Source of the DNA: Stagonosporopsis chrysanthemi
Taxonomy: Eukaryota > Ascomycota > Dothideomycetes > Pleosporales > Didymellaceae
Assembly (NCBI GenBank): GCA_022560025.1
Contig: JAFISE010000248.1
Span: forward strand, 1 to 36,638
Length of the DNA: 36,638 nucleotides
Direction: 5' to 3'
The notes below the pieces were generated by a model. The model was not told the origin of the DNA, made no database searches, and saw nothing but the letters and a program-made list of their open reading frames with translations. Made by a program: the position numbers and the translations under genes. This document shows, in pieces, positions 30,004 to 36,638 of the stretch. Every line of letters begins with the position of its first letter. Position 1 is the stretch's first letter.

Positions 30004-31800
30004 CTTGTGGTTGACCAGTCGCAACAAATCGACAATTCGTCGTGCATAGAGCTCATTATGCAGTAGTTACAGTCCACGTTGTTGTACAGGTAGCATTGTA
30101 TCTCCGATTCATTACCATAATAATTCCAATTTTTGCCTGAGTAAAAGCATTTACCAGGCTTGATGGCACATTTCAATCAAGGAAGCTTTCCCAGATTTCC
30201 CTCAGCCAACAGTTTGCTGCAAGTCAGTACTGAATACACTTAAAAATGACAAGGCCGCAGCGTATGGATTCTGGCGAGTGAGTGGGCGCCCGACATGTTC
30301 GTGTTAGTTGTGACATGATTCGTTAAGTTCGCATCGACGGCTCGAACTGCTTTGGATGAAGAAGAAGCGAGTCGCGTGAATATCTAGCGTCTCATGTCGC
30401 GCTAGTTTGATCCTGCATCAAATGAGACTGCCAGATAGAGCAAGAAATGAGAATCTCCGTTGAACACATAGGGTTACCATTTGCCTCTTCGAGAAGGCTG
30501 GCGCGCAATGTCCACCAGCTATTGGCTGGAGTGTACCGCAGGATGGATCCCTAAGTCATGTAGCCTGCAAAAGCGTCATTGCTGGAAATATCAAAACCCA
30601 AGGACGTCCACAGGTGGGCTTTCCGAGGTCCGTCGCGTCAGTTGGTGCATCGCTCGTTTTCAGTCTGGCATGGTGGAACTGATGTAGACATGTCTAGCTT
30701 GTCCTAGACGCTCACGGGGCCAAAGTAGTGCACGAAATTGGGTTCAAGGCGAGTCAGCCAAGTGGGGTTGGGTCCCTTGACAGTTATTGCACTGGCGCTC
30801 GAGGGACAGATCAAGTGCGGCCAACCAAGATACATACTAGCAGTACCTTGTTTGAGCACTCATCTCAACTTAGCAAATCACCAAGTGGGGTTCAATATTT
30901 GCAGGTTCGAGCAATGATTTTCTTGTGTTGAATCCTATCCACATGTCCTTCCTGGCCAACCAAATCTCTCCCCGACCGTCACGTATCTGCAGACTTTCGA
31001 CACCACCCTTTCTTTGTCAAACTTGGAGCGCCTGACCTTAGGCCCGAGAACTCGGCTGCATTAGCAGGAAAGAGTACAAGGGTTGGAAATGCAGCCCATA
31101 GCGGTGGAGGAATAGTCTCCCTCCGGGGCCCCAATCTGGCTGGCTCATGGCTCCTGCAACTGTCTGTGGATAGCTCGACGCCGCTTGACTTGCTTGACAT
31201 TGCGTCCCACAGACTGACATTGCTTCAGGCTGTACCTACTCCTCTAAGCGGCAAATCAGGGTCTGTGACATTGGTTATCTGAAATGCGGCGCTGGCATTC
31301 GGTGCAAACTTTCGAATAGGCTCTCTTACCCTAAAGCGAACTCGCGAACAATGGCCGGAATACATACTATGTACAGAATCAACACCCACCGAGACTATCA
31401 GGAGACCCATACATGCCCGTGATGCGGCGGTCAGGCACCCTGGCCCTTGCTTCACCATGTTTCGGATGCCAGATCCCTTTTTGTCAAGGAGAGGCAGGAG
31501 CCATGCAGTTGCGTTGATCTATACCCTAACGGAATGGGGATATTGAACGGTCGATGCAGATTTGCTTCGATGCTATGGCCCATCAGAGCAAGTACCTATC
31601 CTCGTCGAAGGCCATCAAGATTCTTTCTCTATGACAGCTCAGCTATCCAGATCCAGCATTCAAGCTCTTTCCGTGAGCTACTCTTCACCTAGTCCATCTC
31701 TCACTCATACAAATCCCGGGCTTGACTAGTGCGATGTCTTCTGCACCTGTTTATAGCTATATTGTACGTTGCTGTCCCAAACAGTGAGAAGGCGGTACTA
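30004..31800. other. intergenic; one unexplained open frame
   Basis: The first 170 bp are AT-rich, as expected of a 3' untranslated region. A plus-strand frame without ATG is open at 30992-31282 (SLRGPNLAGSWLLQLSVD, stop TGA) and could be an exon of an unrecognised gene. The 12-mer CCAAGTGGGGTT occurs twice (about 30758 and 30881). No other feature is supported. Confidence 0.3.
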
Positions 31801-31807
31801 AATTCAT

Positions 31808-32278
31808 GTGACGACAACGCGAATTTTACAGATAAACCAAGTCAGAGTCCTCAACAAAGGAGTCTTCATTGAATCCTTAGTCCTTGAAACGACAGTCGAA
31901 ACCAGATTCCATAGGGACAAGAAGGATATAGAAGAGCTGGAATACGGAGCATTCATGCGGCGTTGTGGTGCAGATGCGGCACTGAGTTCGATACCACATC
32001 TGCGCGAACACACAGAGGAGGAGAAATTTTCATGGACTCAGTATCTGTTATTGTTCTTTCCGGTGACGATACCTTTCAAGGTTTTGTTTTGCAGAAGTAA
32101 AGGTGTTCCCGATGAAGTTGCAGTACGTACGATGTAACTACCTTCTCAGTTCAGGATCTTGCTCAATTGCATTGGTCTTCTTTCCGAGGCAGAGATCGTT
32201 AGGCCTTATCCATCAACTTTCCCTCGTCTTCCGTCACATCAAGGAGAGTTCATCGGGGCACGTTGGCCTCAACGGTGA
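31808..32278 (+). CDS. hypothetical two-exon gene fragment
   Basis: A 109-codon open frame starts at 31808. Removing a 114-nt intron (32041 GTATCT to 32154 TTCAG) gives a better product. The exon ending EEEKFSWT-Q joins in phase to ILLNCIGLLSEAEIVRPYPSTF and ends at TGA 32276-32278. The joined text has normal protein composition on both sides of the junction. A TTTTACAG at about 31831 could instead be an acceptor, so more exons may lie upstream. A GTGAGC at 32275 could be another donor. No domain recognised; it may be a remnant. Confidence 0.35.
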
Positions 32279-32648
32279 GCACTTAGTCTTGCCACGCGGT
32301 TGACATCTTTGAGATAAAGATGATTTAGGCTTGGACTGTCAGTGCCCTATCATTATCAGTACGAAAGAAGGGTGTTCGTCACCCATCTCCGCCGTCTAAT
32401 GGACCCGTCCAAAGATTGCAATAGACTGGGCCGCGTAGTCCGGGTTGCTTGTCACTATGGTGAGATTGTACTGCAGATCTACCTCTTGCCATTTCGAACT
32501 AAGTGCATGAACGCTGCGTTGGCTCAAATGGAATCACGCTGCTCGTGGAGAATGTACGTCATACCGCCCGTGCAATGATGACTTGCGACCCATACCCTAC
32601 AAGCCAGTGCCCTCATTTTCGATGCTTCAACTTTGAGTCCTCACAGAC

Positions 32649-32834
32649 TGTCACGATTTGGAGTCTCCCTTGCCTCATGGGCAACCTGCGCCTCACTTTT
32701 GTTGAGATGCAGCTCCCTATCCTGCGCTAGCGTTGTTTACAGCTACCCATGTATACATACTGTTCGTAGCTTCGCACAATACAACCTCAGTTCAATCCTC
32801 AAATCTTCCTGCACTGCTTGCACTCACTGCGACA
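32649..32834 (+). repeat. solo LTR copy 3 of the TGTCAC...GCGACA family (186 bp), target duplication CAGAC
   Basis: It begins TGTCACGATT, ends CACTGCGACA, and is flanked by CAGAC at 32644-32648 and 32835-32839. Nearly identical to 5597-5782 (three transitions by eye), so both are young copies. Confidence 0.9.
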
Positions 32835-32839
32835 CAGAC

Positions 32840-33631
32840 AGCGCGAGCCCACCAACTCAGCCCTAAATTCTGTGGCGTGCTATCATACCACCCAATACCG
32901 TTCTCATCGCACGCCATTGCCTTTTCGCTACAACTGACATCTTTGATACGATCACTAATTGTATCTACCACGTTCAGACAAGCTGATTTGTGACTATTCG
33001 TCGTCGGAGCTTTGCTACAATTCTCACAGCACCAAGGCTCCAGGAGAATCCTGTACACATCTTTGCAGTGGATGCCTGAATTGCGTATCTTATCTAGAAT
33101 GTGGGCACTTCCTGAATCAATGTTCGCTCCGTAATGAACCACACCGAAGTTAATTAGCGCTAACGTGACTTTGAATCGGCTCTATTTGGACATTGGTCGA
33201 GCACCAATGGTGTTTGCGTTGCCAGGGATTCGAGAACAGAAGAGTGATTCTTGTCAAGACGGCTCAAAGATGACATACCCTAGCGCGACTGCTCTCGTAG
33301 CAGTCGCCGATGCCCAACAACTGCTCGGGTGACTTGCCAGTTTACAACAAGTCACACCGATACCACTGCCTGAGGGTCTGACTTTTGCTACCTGCATTAC
33401 CTCAAAAAGGTTCTCCTTTCCCAGAACTCGCCCCCGACCCCTACGTGAGACCTACTACACTATGTCCTGTCACAAAAAACCTTCCGCAAATCGGACGCTT
33501 CCTACATCAACAAAATCCAGGTCAATCATAAGCCACCAACAGAGCTCAAAATCCCGGGCTCTAGGTAGACAGAGCATTGACGAACTGTTTTTGCCACTCT
33601 CCCGCTATTTCCAAGTGCACAGCCTGCGCCG
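32840..33631. other. no confidently supported gene
   Basis: A 116-codon minus-strand frame starts at 33142 and runs into the LTR, so its end is contributed by the insertion. It is Cys-rich but has no signal peptide or motif. A plus-strand frame at 33462 (MSCHKKPSANRTLP) may be an upstream exon of the next gene, but I could not find splice sites whose phases fit. Confidence 0.3.
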
Positions 33632-34348
33632 ATGTTGTTCAGCTCGCATCCATTGCCCCATACTTACAACCCTCATGACACTACGCAGACGAACCAAGAT
33701 ATAGCAGCAGCTCTGAATTGGTTCGACCCATCACTGGATATGTTTCAGAGCATCGATTGGCCTGTCGCGGACCAGATACGATCCCAACACCAACCGCCGT
33801 CATACTTATCCTCTCACATATCGATGGACCTATTGTATACCTATTCGGCAAAGTTAAATGAGAACCTGAAACTGAAAGAAAACCCCTCTGAAATTACAAG
33901 TATGGACCCTGCACTTCTGCTCAGACATACAAATGCTAGTGACACAAAGTTGGGCAACGTAGCAGCGTTGCTTGGTAGCATATCTCGGCATACCGACTCA
34001 GGGCGTGCTAGAGAAACGTACGAGACACAAATGCAGAACTTGAGACATGAGAGGCAGACGATGAAGATACGAGGGTTTCTATGCGTGTGTAGACAACGAA
34101 ATGCACACAACACTTCCCCTGGTTTCTCTGAGAACGAATCTGGTTTGTAACAAAATCACACGCGCAAGCCCTCCGAAAGCTCTCGGTCACAACGCCCACT
34201 GCGCTTGATACCACGATGCCGTAGAAAACTGTTTTTCGGCTCGAATGGTCGAGCCCGTATAGTGACCATTACGGAGAAGAGTGTGCTCAAAGACACATCA
34301 CTATGCAGCTGCGGAAAGACAAAGCACCGTCGTACTAGATGCAGTTGA
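33632..34348 (+). CDS. hypothetical two-exon gene with C-terminal Cys/His cluster
   Basis: Exon 33632-34084 is open (MLFSSHPLPHTYNP...). Splicing out 34085-34168 (84 nt, GTGTGT...GCAAG, with a TTTGTAAC box near the acceptor) continues in phase as PSESSRSQRPLR and ends at TGA 34346-34348. The second exon encodes a basic stretch (RCRRKLFFGSNGRAR) and CSCGKTKHRRTRC, a C-x-C-x4-H-x4-C pattern that could bind zinc. Without splicing, the first frame stops at 34150. The middle (residues about 90-150) is helical and polar. It could be a transcription-factor-like or gag-like protein; no family recognised. Confidence 0.4.
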
Positions 34349-34750
34349 GCATATCTAGAGTTTGGTATCTCCTGGGTCATCTCAAGATTGCTTCTCCGTA
34401 TCTGCGAGACGGAAGCGCTCGACATGCACGCGACTGAGGATGGAGGACCAGCATGGAGGCTGTGGTCGAAGTGGCGCGTTGGCTCCAGAACGGAAAGACT
34501 GTGTCTCCACCAGCACATAAAAAATTGACTACACGCTCAGCATCAGGCAGACGACAGGCTGGACACCCAATCTGATGTTGCAGGTGCTTGCAGGGTTTAG
34601 CGGGCGAGGCAGAAGTGATGGAAGTCATGGTAAGGTAGATTATTCTTGGGTCCTGAGAGAGTTGAGTAGTATGCGGTAGGAGTAGGGGCGGGATTCGAGT
34701 AGCATATCCCAGGCGCGAGAAGCTTTCAAAGCTCCAGGTATTACGCACTA
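34349..34750. other. no confidently supported gene
   Basis: Minus-strand frames (34748-34377 and 34518-34156) overlap. One contains a CKHLQHQIGCPACRLPD block with a C-x8-C-x2-C pattern, starting at MTSITSASP near 34628. It may be a small gene or a remnant; evidence is too thin to call. Confidence 0.25.
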
Positions 34751-35966
34751 CCGTGTCCGTGCGCGTGATGCGCGGATTCGCGTGATGCGCCGAACCACCA
34801 AAACACCCCTATCCTCACACATCCACAACAACACAACGCGATGGGTTTACAAGAAGCCCTCTTAGAGTGTGATACTTTTACACCTGAAGATGATATACCG
34901 TGGTCTAAAATAGCAGAAAAGCATGGTGTTGTACGGTCAACGTTGACGCGCACGTGGAGGGGTGAGACGCGCCCGCATCAGGAGAAGATTATTGCACAAC
35001 AGAAGCTCACCCCCCAACAAGAGGAGGAGCTTGTAGTATATATAAAGGAGCTTACTGCTCGTCATATACCACCTACAAGGGAGATAATACAAAATTTTGC
35101 ATTATCTGTGGCTAAGGAACGTGTGAGCGAGAGCTAGGTTACTCGGTTCATCAACAACTACTCTATCCATCTTATCTCTTAATACTCAACGGGTATGGAC
35201 GCCAATCGTCACAACGCTGATTCATATCAAAAGTATGAGCTCTACTTCAACCTACTACAACGCAAGATCACTGAATATAAGGTTGACAGCTGCCACACAT
35301 ACAATATGGATGAGAAGGGCTTTATAATTAGGATTACTACTAGAACCAAACACGTGTTTAGTAGGCGGATGTGGGAGAAGGGGGAGGTCAAGGCATCACT
35401 TCAAGATGGTAATCGTGCCTAGATTACGCTGCTAGCCTGTGTGTGTGGTGATGGGACAGCACTGCCGCCAGGCCTCCTCTACGAGTCTGCCAACAGTACC
35501 CTGCAATTAAGCTGGGTAGAGGAAGTACAGCCAGGAATACACGATGTGCTTGTTTCCTCCTCACCTACTGGCTGAACCAACAATGATATAGGCCTTGCCT
35601 GGCTTTAACAGGTGTTTGATCGCTTCACCAAGACCAAGGCGCAGAGGAAGTGGCGTCTCCTGATCCTTGACGGCTATAGATCCCATATAACAATGGACTT
35701 TATCAACTACTGTGATCAGAATAAGATACTCCTGGCTATCCTTCCTCCTTACTCAACCCACACGCTGCAGCTGTTGGACGTAGTATTGTTCAAGCCTCTC
35801 TCAACTGCGTATTCAAAGGAGCTCACAACACACCTCCACAATGGCCAGGGACTATCAGTGATTAAGAAGAGCGACTTCTTCCACCTATTCTGGAAGGCCT
35901 GGATAAGCACGTTCACTTAGGGGTTGATACTCAAGTCTTTTGAGGCAACGGGTATAGCGCCCCTCT
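34751..35966 (+). mobile_element. second pogo-family transposon, diverged, 3' part displaced
   Basis: It begins after a TA at 34749-34750. The end sequence (GTGCGCGTGATGCGCGGATTC) is built like the left repeat of the 17309 element, with GCGC in place of GTGCAC. The transposase reading frame follows at 34841. Similarity to the first element stops near 35966, after the ATGIAPL block, where LINE-like sequence begins; the right end is not in the window. Confidence 0.75.
34841..35966 (+). pseudogene. pogo transposase, diverged copy, interrupted by stops and truncated
   Basis: The frame starts at ATG 34841 (MGLQEALLECD). It aligns throughout with the transposase at 17416: KLTPQQEEELVVYI, YNMDEKGFII, LLILDGYRSHIT and LQLLDVVLF supply the helix-turn-helix region and the three DDE acids. 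Stops include TAG 35135 at codon 99, one near 35180, TAG near 35420, TGA near 35574, TAA near 35607 and TAG at 35918. The codon-99 stop is at the same codon as in the first copy. Protein similarity is partial, so this is a different subfamily, not a recent duplicate. Confidence 0.85.
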
Positions 35967-36638
35967 AACCTACACCAAACACCAACTTTTTGATTTTTGG
36001 GTCCCCTTTCTAGAGGCCCCAAAAATCCTAGCAAATTAACTAGGCCTACTGTAGCGACTCTGAAGACACGTCTAACCCCCCTTGTGCCCTTTGCGCGACG
36101 CGCAAAGAGGCGCGTGGCGAGGATGACAGAGTTTTCTGCTCCCCCTGGCTCTCCAACCTCCCAGCACACAGGGTCCCCAGACCCTGAGTCTCCTCAACAC
36201 CTTAATAACCGCGCCTCAGAACGGCTCCAGAGGGTCCTGAATCATCAGGCCCCCCCTCTAAGCAGCCTGAACCCCGGTGGGGGCGCTCCTAAACCCCGAG
36301 TCTCTGATGCCGTCCAACGCCACATCACTGAGACCCACGAGATCACCCAGCTATGGAACACCATCACTACTGCCTTTGCAGCAGCCGTAGATCATCACGC
36401 AGAAGGCTATTCCAACCCCCAAGAAGCTAGGATTGCTGCAGAACTGCAGCAGAGAGTCATTAGGGCTCTGACCTCCCTCTCCCAAAGCAATTCTCCCCCT
36501 AGCTCCCGCTGGAGCAGCGACACCAATCAAAGCGACCCCAGGAGCCAAGAATCAGGACGCCGCTCTTGGGCGGACGTAGCCAGAGACCCCCAAAACACAG
36601 CGCCAAGCAGGGGCAGCAGCAGGCCCCTGAACCCTGCT
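35967..36638 (+). mobile_element. non-LTR retrotransposon (LINE, Tad1-like), 5' part, runs off the right edge
   Basis: Where the pogo similarity ends, a new GC-rich sequence starts. It has about 155 bp of probable leader and then an open ORF1. A LINE inserted in the pogo copy is the simplest reading, since the pogo tail and right repeat are missing. The exact junction is uncertain by a few bases. No RIP-type stops are seen, so it looks younger than its host. Confidence 0.55.
36123..36638 (+). CDS. LINE ORF1 (gag-like) protein, partial, open to the window edge
   Basis: From ATG 36123 the frame is open for 172 codons without a stop to the last base. The N-terminus is Pro/Ser-rich (MTEFSAPPGSPTSQ). 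A helical block follows (PRVSDAVQRHITETHEITQL, then EARIAAELQQRVIRALTSL), and then a Ser-rich linker with RRSWADVARD. This SWADVA block and layout are characteristic of ORF1 proteins of fungal LINEs, which bind the element RNA; a zinc-knuckle region and ORF2 would lie beyond the window. The upstream frame is also open to about 35970, but I see no earlier in-frame ATG. Confidence 0.6.
   Translation, partial: MTEFSAPPGSPTSQHTGSPDPESPQHLNNRASERLQRVLNHQAPPLSSLNPGGGAPKPRVSDAVQRHITETHEITQLWNTITTAFAAAVDHHAEGYSNPQEARIAAELQQRVIRALTSLSQSNSPPSSRWSSDTNQSDPRSQESGRRSWADVARDPQNTAPSRGSSRPLNPA

Noticed and set aside
30735..30915. GGTTCAA/GGTTCGA strings resembling tRNA B boxes
   Set aside because: No paired acceptor or anticodon arms around them; similar strings elsewhere (5577, 13421, 33720) also fail to fold.
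32792..33142. 116-codon Cys-rich minus-strand frame, possible secreted effector
   Set aside because: No signal peptide, and its last codons come from the inserted LTR; cannot be supported as a gene.
1..36638. CRISPR arrays, rRNA or bacterial-type promoters and terminators
   Set aside because: No regularly spaced direct repeats, no rRNA-like sequence, and the content is clearly fungal nuclear DNA.

Overview
The window looks like a transposon-rich, gene-poor compartment of a filamentous ascomycete nuclear genome, most likely a dothideomycete. Reasons: short GT-AG introns (44, 64 and 123 nt in the best gene model); a fungal NLR-type gene of PNP_UDP-NACHT-ankyrin architecture; Ty1/copia, pogo and LINE elements; and coding remnants whose stop codons sit almost only where Trp or Gln would be expected (TGG or CAR changed to TAG/TAA). 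That last pattern is the footprint of repeat-induced point mutation (RIP, CpA to TpA).

Layout. 1-2759 holds a RIP-degraded copia retrotransposon on the minus strand: 5' LTR 2604-2759, a primer-binding site complementary to the initiator-Met tRNA anticodon arm, gag with a CCHC-like knuckle, protease, and reverse transcriptase running off the left edge. Its integrase appears to be deleted. 2760-4560 is more RIP-degraded DNA interrupted by a solo LTR that does not look mutated. 5597-5782 is another LTR, 32 bp from the stop codon of a large minus-strand NLR gene (about 5815-10794). The NACHT and ankyrin parts are open, but the PNP_UDP part lacks its N-terminal half and carries one in-frame TGA. 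11753-13070 is a decayed gene with a PD-(D/E)XK nuclease-like domain. 13070-17300 is degraded DNA with a solo LTR of the same family as the copia LTR and a pseudogene I cannot name. 17309-19425 is a complete-ended pogo transposon (TA duplication, 45-bp inverted repeats) whose transposase frame has four stops. 19661-21295 is a minus-strand orphan gene. 21300-27650 is mostly non-coding, with two more solo LTRs and a decayed coding remnant. 27658-30003 is an open gene for a C48/Ulp1-type cysteine protease with a coiled-coil tail. 30000-34350 holds two small gene models of unknown function and a solo LTR. 34751 to the end is a second, diverged pogo copy broken by a LINE whose ORF1 is open to the right edge.

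How it fits together. There is no operon-like logic. The region reads as layers of transposition, with only a few genes apparently still open: the NACHT-ankyrin part, the orphan at 19661, the Ulp1-like protease and the LINE ORF1. Five solo-LTR candidates are recognised by TG...CA ends, four of them with exact 5-bp target duplications. Together with the copia LTR they show that at least three LTR families have been active, some before and some after RIP acted here. An NLR, a nuclease-like gene and a SUMO-protease-like gene in one transposon-rich segment is typical of fungal accessory DNA. I see no DUF3435 tyrosine recombinase, so I do not call it a giant mobile element.
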